From Caballeronia choica (GTDB lineage Bacteria; Pseudomonadota; Gammaproteobacteria; Burkholderiales; Burkholderiaceae): DNA of 64,000 bases. Shown in pieces: positions 16,402-25,472 of the stretch (the first letter of the stretch is position 1; every line of letters starts with the position of its first letter). The notes below the pieces were generated by a model, which saw only the letters and a program-made list of their open reading frames with translations, did no database searches and was not told the DNA's origin. The stretch spans positions 1 through 64,000 of the forward strand of contig NZ_FCON02000014.1 in NCBI RefSeq assembly GCF_001544535.1. Reading direction: 5' to 3'. The position numbers and the translations under genes are program-made.

Positions 16402-17680
16402 TTTCCATGATCCGGTCGATCAGCCGCGCGTTTTCGCCCGCCGAGCCGATGCCCGCGTGCTTCGCCATCGGCACGAAAAAATGCATCGCGACCGGCAGCT
16501 TCGACCGTTCGAGCCAGCTCGTCAGGTGATCGTTAAGCCGATGCGCCGGCGCCCGCAGTTCCTCGCGCAGCACCGGCGGCAGCGTCTCGAAATGCTTCAT
16601 TTCCGTCTGGTACGGCTCGGGCGCGACGCAGAGCGCGTTCGGCCTCCCGTCGACATCGATGGGCAGGCGCTCCAGCGCCTGATGCAGCAGCGCGACGCCA
16701 AGCCCTTCGCCGCGCCACGGCTTGCGCACTTCCCAGGTGCTGATATAGATCACGCGATGCTCGTTGAACACGCGGCACAGGTCGGCGTCGAGCGCTTCGG
16801 TCGCGGCGAGCGCGAGCGACAGCATCTCGCCCGAATACGTATCGAGCACGTAGACGAGATCGGCGCTGCTGTGGATTCGCGGCACCTTCACGAGCTTCAG
16901 TTCGACCGCCGCCGCGACGATATCCGTGCCGACTTCGTGGAACACGGCGAACGCGGTGCCGAGACGCTCGTCGTCGACTTGCGGATACTCGTGGCGGTAG
17001 GTCATCGTGAAGTGGAACGGCCCGATCTTCTCGCGATACGCGAGCGGCCGGTCCACGTCGTAGTCGCTCGTGCCTTCGCGGCCATACGGGTCGTAGTCGC
17101 GCTTCTCGCGGCTGACGTGATCGGGGCCCGGCTTCAGCACGACGAGCGGCCGGCGCGACTCGGGCACGAGATCTTCGGGCAGGCCTTCCCACGCCAGGCG
17201 CAGGAACTCGCGCCCGCCGCGATAATGCGTCTCGAAGAGTGTCATCAGTTGATGCGCGGCAACCGGATCGATGATCGTCTGCACGCAGTCGAGCGCGCGG
17301 TCGAGCAACTGGTCCGCCTCCGCCGGATCGGGCGCGAGGTGCGGCTCGCCGGCCTGCGGGCCGGGCGGCAAGCCTTCCGCGATGCGCGCCCGGTGCGTCA
17401 GGTCGAGCCATTCGTCGGCGGCTCGCTCGGCGAGAAAGCCCGCCGCGATGCGGTAGCCGGACAGCACGATCGACTGGCCGGTCGCGCCGAGCGGGAACAC
17501 GTACTCGTCGGACATGACATGGTCGACGGTGACCGAGCGGAACGTCTCGCGCGGCGACACCGCATTCGCCGCCGAATCGAAACGGTCGTGCGACAGCACG
17601 TGCGCGACGAGGTCGGACGCCGTGGGACCGAAGTCGGACCCAACGCCGGGAAGCAGCTTCAGCAAGGACAGGTTGCTCAT
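16391..17680 (-). CDS. Conserved hypothetical protein with GNAT-like C-terminal part
   Basis: 429 residues without signal peptide or membrane segments. I do not recognise the N-terminal 300 residues. The later stretch VIYISTWEVRKPWRGEGLGVALLHQALERLP resembles the acetyl-CoA binding region of GNAT acetyltransferases (R-x-x-G-x-G/A type loop followed by a helix), so an acyltransferase activity is possible. A following FVPMAKHAGIG segment is near the C-terminus. The ATG at 17680 has GGAG seven bases before the start, favouring it over two upstream in-frame ATGs. Its end overlaps the cysteine hydrolase gene, so the two may act together. Confidence 0.75.
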   Translation of the reverse strand: MSNLSLLKLLPGVGSDFGPTASDLVAHVLSHDRFDSAANAVSPRETFRSVTVDHVMSDEYVFPLGATGQSIVLSGYRIAAGFLAERAADEWLDLTHRARIAEGLPPGPQAGEPHLAPDPAEADQLLDRALDCVQTIIDPVAAHQLMTLFETHYRGGREFLRLAWEGLPEDLVPESRRPLVVLKPGPDHVSREKRDYDPYGREGTSDYDVDRPLAYREKIGPFHFTMTYRHEYPQVDDERLGTAFAVFHEVGTDIVAAAVELKLVKVPRIHSSADLVYVLDTYSGEMLSLALAATEALDADLCRVFNEHRVIYISTWEVRKPWRGEGLGVALLHQALERLPIDVDGRPNALCVAPEPYQTEMKHFETLPPVLREELRAPAHRLNDHLTSWLERSKLPVAMHFFVPMAKHAGIGSAGENARLIDRIMESET

Positions 17681-17796
17681 GTGTGCCATCTCCGAGACGT
17701 GGGGCTCCATCGTAACAAACCGTCGCGCCGATGCGGACCCGATCGAGGCTCGCGAGTTGCTACTTCGACTGATTGTCAGGGCATGGAGGACGAAAC

Positions 17797-18213
17797 ATGG
17801 ATACGGTTCAGGAAGGCGGCTGCGCGTGCGGCGCCGTGCGGTTTCGCGTGGGCGCGGCGCCGCGGCGAGTCGGCATGTGCCACTGCATGACGTGCCGCCG
17901 GATTCACGGCTCGGCGTTTGGAGTCTATGCGGTTTTCGAGCGCGGCGACGTGGAGTTTTCCGGGCGAACCGAGGCGTGGCACAGTTCCAGCGAGGCGTGG
18001 CGGCACTTTTGCCCGGTCTGCGGATCGGTGGCGTTCATGGAATATCCGGACACGGGCGAAATCGACGTGCCGCTCGGCGCGTTCGATAAAAGCGGCCTCT
18101 ACGAGCCGGCGTACGAGCTTTGGTGCCGGCGCCGCGAGCCGTGGCTGCCGGCCGGCGTGCGTACCGAATACGACGAAGACCGGCCGCGACAACCTGACGG
18201 AGATACCAGTTGA
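17797..18213 (+). CDS. GFA-family zinc protein (CENP-V/GFA domain)
   Basis: 138 residues of the glutathione-dependent formaldehyde-activating (GFA) fold. Zinc ligands are visible in GGCACGAVRF, MCHCMTCRRIHGSAFG and HFCPVCGSVAF, which is the full set of paired cysteines. Most GFA-domain proteins are not proven formaldehyde enzymes, so only the fold is asserted. The ATG at 17797 follows GGAGGA by six bases. Its stop overlaps the TTG start of the methyltransferase by two bases, indicating one transcript. Confidence 0.9.
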   Translation: MDTVQEGGCACGAVRFRVGAAPRRVGMCHCMTCRRIHGSAFGVYAVFERGDVEFSGRTEAWHSSSEAWRHFCPVCGSVAFMEYPDTGEIDVPLGAFDKSGLYEPAYELWCRRREPWLPAGVRTEYDEDRPRQPDGDTS

Positions 18214-18812
18214 TCCACCTCGACGCACCCACCTCCGCGCTGCTCGACCGCCTCGAACGCTACGCCGCCGATAACGACGCCCATGCGGCCGAGCGCAGCC
18301 AGAAGATGTTGAACCTCGAGCGCCCGACAGCCGAACTCGTGTACTGGCTGGTCGCGTCGTCGAAGCGCTCTCGCGTGCTGGAGATCGGCACCTCGAACGG
18401 CTACAGCGCGATCTGGCTCGCCAACGCGTTGAAGCTGAACTCCACGGACAAGGTCATCAGCATCGAACGCGATCCTGCCAAGGCCGTGGCGGCGCGCGAG
18501 AACCTGAAAGCGGCTTCGCTCACACAACGCGTCGAGGTGATCGAAGGCGATGCGACCGCGATCTGCGAATCGCTCGCCGGCCCGTTCGACTGCATCTTCT
18601 TCGACGCCGATCGGGTGAGCGCGCCCGCGCAGCTTGCCGTGCTCCTGCCGAAGCTCACGCCCGACGCACTCCTCCTCGCCGACAACGCGCTCTCGCATCC
18701 CGGTGAAATCGCGGGCTACATCGCCGCCGTCGAAGCAACCGGTGAGTTCGACACGCTCACCGTGCCCGTCGGCAAAGGCTTGCACATCGCGCGACGCCGC
18801 AACGCGCCGTAA
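18210..18812 (+). CDS. SAM-dependent O-methyltransferase family 3
   Basis: 200 residues of the class I methyltransferase fold, O-methyltransferase family 3 type. SRVLEIGTSNGYSAIWLANAL is motif I, VISIERDPAKAVAARENL holds the acidic SAM-binding residue, VEVIEGDATAICESL follows, and PFDCIFFDADRVSAPA is the DxD-type metal/catholate region. The TTG start at 18210 overlaps the GFA stop and follows GGAGAT, so it is preferred. The acceptor is unknown. Confidence 0.87.
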   Translation: MIHLDAPTSALLDRLERYAADNDAHAAERSQKMLNLERPTAELVYWLVASSKRSRVLEIGTSNGYSAIWLANALKLNSTDKVISIERDPAKAVAARENLKAASLTQRVEVIEGDATAICESLAGPFDCIFFDADRVSAPAQLAVLLPKLTPDALLLADNALSHPGEIAGYIAAVEATGEFDTLTVPVGKGLHIARRRNAP

Positions 18813-18989
18813 CGACTGCGCAGGAACCGCCGTCGCTGCGACCGGTCCGAAGAATTGCATTCAGCGCTGGAAAATACGACGATACGTGTGACTGGAAGCG
18901 CGGCGCGTTGCTTTCGCGGGCAACCCAGAATGTGGAGCGCAGTATCGGGCAGCCCTTGAACTTCAGTGCAAGCGAGGAACATCGATACC

Positions 18990-20552
18990 ATGGCGAAGCA
19001 ACCGGTAAGCGGCAGCGACAAGCTTCATCCCGAAGGCGCAACGTGCGTGGGCGCCTGCAATCCGGCGGAAGAAATCGAAGTGGTCGTGATGCTGCGGCGG
19101 CAGGACGAAAACGGCTTTCGCCAGTTGATGGCAAAGATCGATGCGGGCGAGGGCACCCCCGTCCCGCGCGATGAGTTCGAAAAGCGCTTCGGGGCGTCGC
19201 AAGAGGATGTCGCGAAAGTCGAGAAGTTTGCCGCCCAATACGGGCTCACGGTCGTGCGCGCCGATCCGGGCTCGCGCAGTGTCGTGCTCAAAGGCACGAT
19301 CGAGGCGTTCCAGAAGGCCTTCGACGTCACGCTCGAACGGTTCCAGCATCACAACATTGGCGAGTATCGCGGTCGCACGGGGCCGGTCAACGTGCCTGCC
19401 GACATGCACGACGCGGTCACCGCCGTGCTCGGTCTCGACAGCCGTCCGCAGGCGCGTCCGCATTTTCGCTTCCGGCCGCCGTTCAAGCCGGCCCGCGGTC
19501 TCGCGCAGGCGTCGTTCACACCGCTCGACCTGGCGCGCCTCTACGACTTCCCTCCCGGCGACGGCGCCGGCCAGTGCATCGGCATCATCGAACTGGGCGG
19601 CGGCTATCGCACGAGCGACCTCAGCGCGTATTTCTCGAAGCTTGGCGTGAAGGCGCCGAAGGTCGTCGCGATCGGCGTCGATGACGCGAAGAACGCGCCG
19701 ACCGGCAACCCGAACGGACCCGACAGCGAAGTAACGCTGGACATCGAGATCGCGGGCGCGATCGCGCCCGGCGCGCTGCTCGCGGTGTACTTCGCGCCGA
19801 ACAGCGACTCCGGTTTCGTCGATGCCGTCAACCGCGCGATCCACGACACGACGCACAAGCCGTCGGTCGTCTCGATCAGTTGGGGCGGGCCGGAGTCGAT
19901 GTGGTCGGCGCAGTCGATCAGCGCGTTCAACGATGTGCTGCAAACCGCCGCCGCGCTTGGCGTGACGGTGTGCGTCGCATCGGGCGACAGCGGTTCGAGC
20001 GACGGCGTCGGCGACGGCGGCGATCACGTCGATTTCCCGGCGTCGAGCCCGTATGCGCTCGCTTGCGGCGGCACGAGCCTGTCGGCATCGGCGAGCGGCA
20101 TCCAGCAGGAAGTCGTCTGGAACGACGGCGACCAGGGCGGCGCGGGGGGCGGCGGCGTGAGCGGCACGTTCGCGTTGCCGGCGTGGCAGAAGGGATTGTC
20201 GGCGGCGCGCGCGGGCGGCGGACACACGGCGCTGACGAAGCGCGGTGTGCCTGACGTCGCCGGCGACGCCTCGCCGCAGACGGGCTACGAAGTGCTGATC
20301 GACGGCAACGAGACGGTGGTCGGCGGCACGAGCGCGGTGGCTCCCTTGTGGGCGGCGCTCGTCGCGCGCATCAACGCGCTGAACGGCAAGCCGGCCGGCT
20401 TTGTCAATCCGAAGCTGTACAAGGCGAAGACCGCTTGCCGCGACATCACGCAGGGTAACAACGGCAGTTTCGCGGCGGCGCCCGGTTGGGACGCCTGCAC
20501 AGGACTCGGCAGCCCGGACGGAGTGAAAGTGGCAGCCGCCTTGAAGCAATAA
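18990..20552 (+). CDS. Sedolisin (S53) peptidase, kumamolisin-like, with activation propeptide
   Basis: 520 residues arranged like kumamolisin: an N-terminal pro-kumamolisin activation domain (about 28-165, with VVLKGTIEAFQKAFDVTL and FRFRPPFKPA at the linker), then the subtilisin-like catalytic domain. Catalytic Glu247 and Asp251 lie in DSEVTLDIEIAG, oxyanion Asp333 in VASGDSGSSDG, and Ser448 in GGTSAVAP. A Ca-site-like C-terminus (DITQGNNG, GWDACTGLGSPDG) is present. As in kumamolisin there is no classical signal peptide. The family is acid-active endopeptidases. It is followed after 29 bases by a serine carboxypeptidase on the same strand, so the two probably share a transcript. Confidence 0.94.
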   Translation: MAKQPVSGSDKLHPEGATCVGACNPAEEIEVVVMLRRQDENGFRQLMAKIDAGEGTPVPRDEFEKRFGASQEDVAKVEKFAAQYGLTVVRADPGSRSVVLKGTIEAFQKAFDVTLERFQHHNIGEYRGRTGPVNVPADMHDAVTAVLGLDSRPQARPHFRFRPPFKPARGLAQASFTPLDLARLYDFPPGDGAGQCIGIIELGGGYRTSDLSAYFSKLGVKAPKVVAIGVDDAKNAPTGNPNGPDSEVTLDIEIAGAIAPGALLAVYFAPNSDSGFVDAVNRAIHDTTHKPSVVSISWGGPESMWSAQSISAFNDVLQTAAALGVTVCVASGDSGSSDGVGDGGDHVDFPASSPYALACGGTSLSASASGIQQEVVWNDGDQGGAGGGGVSGTFALPAWQKGLSAARAGGGHTALTKRGVPDVAGDASPQTGYEVLIDGNETVVGGTSAVAPLWAALVARINALNGKPAGFVNPKLYKAKTACRDITQGNNGSFAAAPGWDACTGLGSPDGVKVAAALKQ

Positions 20553-20581
20553 CAACGACCAAGCCAGGAGCGACGACGACG

Positions 20582-22288
20582 ATGAACTCCGATACAACCA
20601 CACCACAACCCGCCGACGGGGCGCCGGAGACGGCCGCGAAAGCAGCCGCGGAGCCGGCGAAGAAAGCGCCGAAAAAGACCCCGACCAAGACGACGAAGAC
20701 CACGGCCAAGCGCGACCAGCCGTACTTCGACCCGGTCGCGTACGGCAACGGCCCGGACGATTCCGTCGCGGCGACGGAAGCCGACGAGAACGCCGCCGTC
20801 ACGCATCACACGATGACGATCGGCGGCAGCAAGCTCGCCTACACGGCGACGGTCGGGCATCTCGTGACGGTCGATCCGAGCAGTTCCAAGCCGGACGCGA
20901 AGATGTTCTACGTCGCGTTCACGAAGGACAACCAGAAGGAGGAAGAGCGCGCGGTCACGTTCTTCTATAACGGCGGGCCGGGGTCGTCGTCGGTGTTCGT
21001 GCTGCTCGGCTCGTTCGCGCCGCGGCGCATCAAGACCGCGATGCCGAGCTTCACGCCGCCCGCGCCCTACCAGATGGAGGACAACGCCGACAGCCTGATC
21101 GACAAGAGCGATCTCGTTTTCATCAATCCGGTCGGCACCGGCTATTCGGCCGCGATCGCGCCGAACAAGAACCGCGATTTCTGGGGCGTCGATCAGGACG
21201 CGAATTCCATCAAGCAGTTCATCAAGCGCTATCTGACGAAGAACAACCGCTGGAATTCGCCGAAGTTCCTGTTCGGGGAGTCGTACGGCACGGCGCGCAG
21301 TTGCGTGCTGGCCTACCTGTTGCACGAGGACGGCGTCGACCTGAACGGCGTCACGCTGCAATCGTCGATTCTCGATTACCGGCAGGCGGGCAATCCGGTC
21401 GGCGCATTGCCGACTGCCGCCGCCGACGCCTGGTATCACAAGAAACTGGGCGTCCATCCGACGCCGACGAACCTTGAGGACTTTGCCGAGGAAGTCGCGG
21501 AATTCGCCCGCACCGACTATCTCAACGCGCTGCGCAAGTTCCCGCAGACCGACGACGACGTCGTGCAGAAGCTCTCTGAGTACACCGGCATCGACAAGGT
21601 GACGCTGCTCGCATGGAGCCTCGACATCGCGGCGTACGACAGCCGCGGCAATTCGCTCTTTCTCACGACGCTGCTGAAGTCGAAAGGGCTGTCGCTCGGT
21701 TCTTACGACGGGCGCGTGACGGGCGTGTCGAGCGGCATTGCCGGCAAGATCGACCCGAACTCCGGCGGCAACGATCCGACGATGACGGCGGTGAGCGGCG
21801 TCTACACGTCGATGTGGAACACTTACCTGAACGAGCAGTTGAAATTTACCTCGACGTCGTCGTTCACCGACCTCAACGACCAGGCGTTCCTCAACTGGGA
21901 TTTCAAGCACACGGACCCGACGGGCGCGCAAAAGGGCATCGATGCGCACGGCAACATCATCCTGTACACCGCGGGCGACCTGGCAGCGGTCATGGCGCTG
22001 AACGTCGACCTGAAGGTGTTGTCGGCGAACGGGATGTACGACTTCGTTACGCCGTTCTACCAGACCGTGATCGATTTGCAGCAGATGCCGCTGATCGACA
22101 AGACGGTGAGGCAGAACCTCTCGGCGACGTTCTATCCATCGGGACACATGGTCTATCTCGACGGCGGATCGCGCACGCAGTTGAAAAAGGACCTCGCGAA
22201 GATGTACGAGGCGGCGACGACGAACCATGTCGCGATGAGCCGCATTATTGCGTTGCAGCAGATGACGGCGGCGAAGAGGGTGGAGTAG
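20582..22288 (+). CDS. Serine carboxypeptidase, peptidase family S10
   Basis: 568 residues. After an Ala/Lys/Thr/Pro-rich N-terminus (about 1-45) comes an S10 alpha/beta-hydrolase. TFFYNGGPGSSSVFVLLGSFAPR builds the oxyanion hole, LVFINPVGTGYS follows, and FGESYGTARS contains the nucleophile Ser234. Asp487 (NGMYDFVTP) and His522 (PSGHMVYLDG) complete the triad. S10 enzymes remove C-terminal residues at acid pH and are much commoner in eukaryotes than in bacteria. No signal peptide is visible. AGGAG lies upstream of the ATG at 20582. Together with the sedolisin this makes an endo/exo acid-peptidase pair. Confidence 0.93.
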   Translation: MNSDTTTPQPADGAPETAAKAAAEPAKKAPKKTPTKTTKTTAKRDQPYFDPVAYGNGPDDSVAATEADENAAVTHHTMTIGGSKLAYTATVGHLVTVDPSSSKPDAKMFYVAFTKDNQKEEERAVTFFYNGGPGSSSVFVLLGSFAPRRIKTAMPSFTPPAPYQMEDNADSLIDKSDLVFINPVGTGYSAAIAPNKNRDFWGVDQDANSIKQFIKRYLTKNNRWNSPKFLFGESYGTARSCVLAYLLHEDGVDLNGVTLQSSILDYRQAGNPVGALPTAAADAWYHKKLGVHPTPTNLEDFAEEVAEFARTDYLNALRKFPQTDDDVVQKLSEYTGIDKVTLLAWSLDIAAYDSRGNSLFLTTLLKSKGLSLGSYDGRVTGVSSGIAGKIDPNSGGNDPTMTAVSGVYTSMWNTYLNEQLKFTSTSSFTDLNDQAFLNWDFKHTDPTGAQKGIDAHGNIILYTAGDLAAVMALNVDLKVLSANGMYDFVTPFYQTVIDLQQMPLIDKTVRQNLSATFYPSGHMVYLDGGSRTQLKKDLAKMYEAATTNHVAMSRIIALQQMTAAKRVE

Positions 22289-22329
22289 GCCAGATGGCCG
22301 AGTAGCGACAATCGCGGTTTCGCGCTAAA

Positions 22330-22355
22330 CTGGCCTATGCCATAGCATAGGCCAG
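22330..22355 (+). promoter_or_regulatory. Perfect inverted repeat operator in front of vapB-2
   Basis: CTGGCCTATGC (22330-22340) and GCATAGGCCAG (22345-22355) are perfect 11-base arms around CATA. The right arm runs into the AGGAG used for vapB translation. Position and symmetry are those of a VapBC autoregulatory operator. The binding itself is inferred. Confidence 0.75.
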
Positions 22356-22365
22356 GAGCAATCTC

Positions 22366-22605
22366 ATGACGACGACCGCAGGCCGACACGTTCGGCTCTT
22401 TCGCAATGGACGCAACCAGGCGATCCGGATACCGCGCGAACTGGAATTGCCGGGTAACGAGGCAATCATCCGGCGTGAAGGCGCGAACCTCATCATCGAA
22501 CCGTTGAAGGCGGTGCCGCTGCGCGATCTGCTGACGCAATGGGCGCCGCTCGACGACGCGTTTCCCGATATCGACGATTCGCCGCCCGAGCCGGTGGATC
22601 TGTAA
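22366..22605 (+). CDS. vapB: VapB antitoxin, AbrB/SpoVT fold (module 2)
   Basis: 79 residues with the swapped-hairpin AbrB-type DNA-binding domain: HVRLFRNGRNQAIRIPRELELPG followed by AIIRREGANLIIEPL. The C-terminal acidic and proline-rich tail (FPDIDDSPPEPVDL) is the typical toxin-neutralising segment. It overlaps vapC by one base (TAATG). This is a different antitoxin fold from module 1, so the two systems are not simple duplicates. Confidence 0.93.
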   Translation: MTTTAGRHVRLFRNGRNQAIRIPRELELPGNEAIIRREGANLIIEPLKAVPLRDLLTQWAPLDDAFPDIDDSPPEPVDL

Positions 22606-23015
22606 TGCCGCGCTTTCTGCTGGACACCAACATCATTTCCGATGCAATCCGGAATACGCGCGGTTCATGCGCCGCGCGAATCGGGGAAGAACAGCCGGAA
22701 GACATCTGCACGTCGATCGTCGTGGCCGCCGAGTTGCGCTATGGCGTGGAGAAGAAAGGCTCTGCGGAGCTGTCGAGCCGCGTCGACCGCGCGCTTGCGA
22801 GCATCGAGGTTGTGCCGCTTTCCGGCGACGCCGATTACGCCTATGGGCGATTGCGCGCTGACCTCGAGCGCGCGGGCAAGGTGATCGGCGCGAACGACAT
22901 GCTGATTGCCGCGCACGCCCTCGCGCTCGATGCGGTGCTCGTCACGGACAACACAGCCGAGTTTTCGCGCATCGGCGAGCTTCGGCTCCAGAACTGGCTG
23001 GTCCGGTCCGCCTGA
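22605..23015 (+). CDS. vapC: VapC toxin, PIN-domain ribonuclease (module 2)
   Basis: 136 residues. [14 protein letters not shown] supplies the first catalytic aspartate, [15 protein letters not shown] the glutamate, and [29 protein letters not shown] the later acidic pair, all characteristic of FitB/VapC-type PIN toxins. The ATG at 22605 overlaps the vapB stop. The catalase gene begins 85 bases downstream but has its own ribosome-binding site. Confidence 0.93.
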   Translation: MPRFLLDTNIISDAIRNTRGSCAARIGEEQPEDICTSIVVAAELRYGVEKKGSAELSSRVDRALASIEVVPLSGDADYAYGRLRADLERAGKVIGANDMLIAAHALALDAVLVTDNTAEFSRIGELRLQNWLVRSA

Positions 23016-23100
23016 ACGCGCCGGGAACACAAGTTGCGGACCATTGGCCTGTCGCGATCAAAACGCGCGCCAGGCCAATCGTCACAATGGAGTTCCCCTG

Positions 23101-25224
23101 ATGCCCACCCAGAAAAAGCCCGCGAGCGCTGTCGCCCGCACCCCGTCGCAAAGCAATACCAATGAGAAGGTCGAAAGCCTCGAAACATTCCGCTCCGACG
23201 CCACCGATCAGGCGCTGACGACCAATCAGGGCGTCAAGGTTTCCGATAACCAGAACACGTTGCGCGCGGGCCCGCGCGGGCCGTCGCTGCTCGAAGACTT
23301 CATCATGCGTGAAAAGATCACGCATTTCGACCACGAGCGGATTCCCGAGCGGATCGTCCATGCGCGCGGTTCAGCGGCGCATGGCGTGTTCAAGGTCTAC
23401 GAATCGCAGGCCGCGCTGACGAAGGCCGCGTTCCTGCAGGACCCGTCGAAGGAAACGCCGGTCTACGTGCGCTTTTCCACGGTACAAGGCTCGCGCGGGT
23501 CTGCCGACACCGTGCGCGACGTGCGCGGCTTCGCCGTCAAGTTCTACACCGAGGAGGGGAATTTCGACCTGGTCGGCAACAACATGCCGGTGTTCTTCAT
23601 CCAGGACGCGATCAAGTTCCCCGACTTCGTCCACGCCGTGAAGCCCGAGCCGCACAACGAGATGCCGCAGGGCGGCTCGGCCCACGACACGTTCTGGGAT
23701 TTCGTCTCGCTCGTGCCGGAATCGGCGCACATGGTGCTCTGGACGATGTCCGACCGCGCGATCCCGAAAAGCCTTCGCGCGATGGAGGGCTTCGGCATCC
23801 ACACGTTCCGCTTCGTCAATGCAGAGGGCAAAGGGCGCTTCGTGAAGTTCCACTGGCGCCCGACGATCGGCTCCGCGTCGCTCCTGTGGGACGAGGCGCA
23901 GAAGCTCGCGGGGAAGGATTGCGATTTCCATCGCCGCGACCTGTGGGACTCGATCGACCTGGGCGATTACCCGGAGTGGGAACTGGGCGTGCAGATCGTC
24001 GAGGAAGCGGACGAGCACAAGTTCGACTTCGATCTGCTCGATCCGACCAAGATCATCCCCGAAGAGCTCGTGCCGCTCACGATGATCGGCAAGCTCACGC
24101 TCAATCGCAATCCCGACAACTTTTTCGCGGAGACCGAGCAGGTTGCGTTTTGTCCGGGGCATATCGTGCCGGGCATCGACTTCTCGAACGATCCGCTGTT
24201 GCAGGGGCGGCTCTTCTCCTACACCGATACGCAGATCAGCCGCCTCGGCGGGCCGAACTTCCACGAAATCCCGATCAACCGGCCGATCGCGCCGCTTCAC
24301 AACGGACAGCGCGACGGGATGCATCGTCAGACGATCGTCAAGGGCCAGGCGGCCTACGAGCCGAATTCCATCGACGGCGGCTGGCCGAAGGAAACCGCTC
24401 CGGCGGCATCGGGCGGCGGGTTCGAGAGCTATACGGAGCGCGTCGAGGGATCGAAGATCCGCGTGCGCAGCCCGTCTTTCGCCGATCACTACTCGCAGGC
24501 GACGCTCTTCTGGAACAGCATGACGCCGCCGGAGAAGGATCACATCGTCGGCGCGTATTCGTTCGAGCTGAGCAAGGTCGAAAGGAAGCCGATCCGCGAA
24601 CGTCAGCTCGGCATTCTCGCGAATATCGACGATGAACTGGCCTCGCGCGTCGCCGCGAATCTCGGCTTGCCGGTGCCGAAGAAGAGCGCGAGCGCGGAGG
24701 AACTGGGCAAGTCGTCGGTGAAGGCGTCGCCGGCGCTTTCGATTGTGGCCAAGGCGCGGCCTTCCGTGAAAACGCGCAAGGTCGCGATTCTCGCGGCGAA
24801 GGGCGCCGATGCCGCCAGCATCAAGGCCGTCAAAGATGCGCTCGCGGCTGAGGGCGCGCACGCCAAGGTGATCGCGCCGATGCTCGGCACGCTCGACGGC
24901 GGCATCGAAGTGGATGCGACGATCCTCGCGATGCCGTCGATCATGTTCGACGGCGTGGTCGTCGCGGGCGGGAAGGCGAGCGCGAAGACGCTGTCGGAGT
25001 CGGGCGACGCGCGCCACTTCGTGCTGGAGGCGTTCAAGCACCTGAAGTCCATCGGCGCGATCGGGGACGGGGAGGATGTGCTGGCCGCTGCGCATTTGCC
25101 TTCGGGCGACGAAGGCGTGGCCGTTGGCGGCGACGCGAAGGCGGTGATGAAGAAATTCATCGAGGCACTGGGCATGCATCGGGTGTGGTCGAGGGCGCAG
25201 AAGGCGGAGAGTGTGCCGGCTTGA
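23101..25224 (+). CDS. katE: Large-subunit catalase HPII with C-terminal DJ-1/GATase-like domain
   Basis: A 707-residue cytoplasmic heme catalase that converts hydrogen peroxide to water and oxygen. Catalytic His87 lies in [12 protein letters not shown], Asn160 in [10 protein letters not shown], and the heme-ligand Tyr374 in [14 protein letters not shown]. The spacing of these three residues equals that of E. coli HPII (128, 201, 415). A flavodoxin-like C-terminal domain (about 555-707, from [22 protein letters not shown]) marks the large clade. GGAG precedes the ATG at 23101. It is monocistronic, with a terminator-like stem 17 bases downstream. Confidence 0.96.
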   Translation: MPTQKKPASAVARTPSQSNTNEKVESLETFRSDATDQALTTNQGVKVSDNQNTLRAGPRGPSLLEDFIMREKITHFDHERIPERIVHARGSAAHGVFKVYESQAALTKAAFLQDPSKETPVYVRFSTVQGSRGSADTVRDVRGFAVKFYTEEGNFDLVGNNMPVFFIQDAIKFPDFVHAVKPEPHNEMPQGGSAHDTFWDFVSLVPESAHMVLWTMSDRAIPKSLRAMEGFGIHTFRFVNAEGKGRFVKFHWRPTIGSASLLWDEAQKLAGKDCDFHRRDLWDSIDLGDYPEWELGVQIVEEADEHKFDFDLLDPTKIIPEELVPLTMIGKLTLNRNPDNFFAETEQVAFCPGHIVPGIDFSNDPLLQGRLFSYTDTQISRLGGPNFHEIPINRPIAPLHNGQRDGMHRQTIVKGQAAYEPNSIDGGWPKETAPAASGGGFESYTERVEGSKIRVRSPSFADHYSQATLFWNSMTPPEKDHIVGAYSFELSKVERKPIRERQLGILANIDDELASRVAANLGLPVPKKSASAEELGKSSVKASPALSIVAKARPSVKTRKVAILAAKGADAASIKAVKDALAAEGAHAKVIAPMLGTLDGGIEVDATILAMPSIMFDGVVVAGGKASAKTLSESGDARHFVLEAFKHLKSIGAIGDGEDVLAAAHLPSGDEGVAVGGDAKAVMKKFIEALGMHRVWSRAQKAESVPA

Positions 25225-25241
25225 GTGTTGTGTGATGCCGA

Positions 25242-25265
25242 GGCTCATCGCCGGTGCGATGAGCC
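25242..25265 (+). terminator. Stem-loop downstream of katE
   Basis: GGCTCATCGC (25242-25251) pairs perfectly with GCGATGAGCC (25256-25265) around a CGGT loop. It lies 17 bases after the katE stop. There is no T-tract on either side, so it may terminate weakly or protect the mRNA end. Confidence 0.6.
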
Positions 25266-25472
25266 GAAGACAAACGCGCTGGATCGCCGTGGATTCGCCG
25301 GGAACGCGATTCAATTTCGAGATTCAGATTCATCCCATTCTTGTGACATGTCTTAACACTTAAATTGCTCTCTTGTCCATCCAATGGACCCAGGCACTTC
25401 GGCGCACTGGTTGCCGGGCCGGGTCGCCGGGTGTGTGCGCTGAGGCGATCAGCACAGTGAGAGGGAATCTAA

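Noticed and set aside
18990-20552. Possible secretion signal on the sedolisin
   Set aside because: The N-terminus is charged and hydrophilic; kumamolisin itself lacks a classical signal, so secretion is not assumed.
23371-25314. A 647-codon minus-strand open frame opposite katE
   Set aside because: Same reason: antisense reading of a GC-rich catalase gene, with no family similarity and no start signal.
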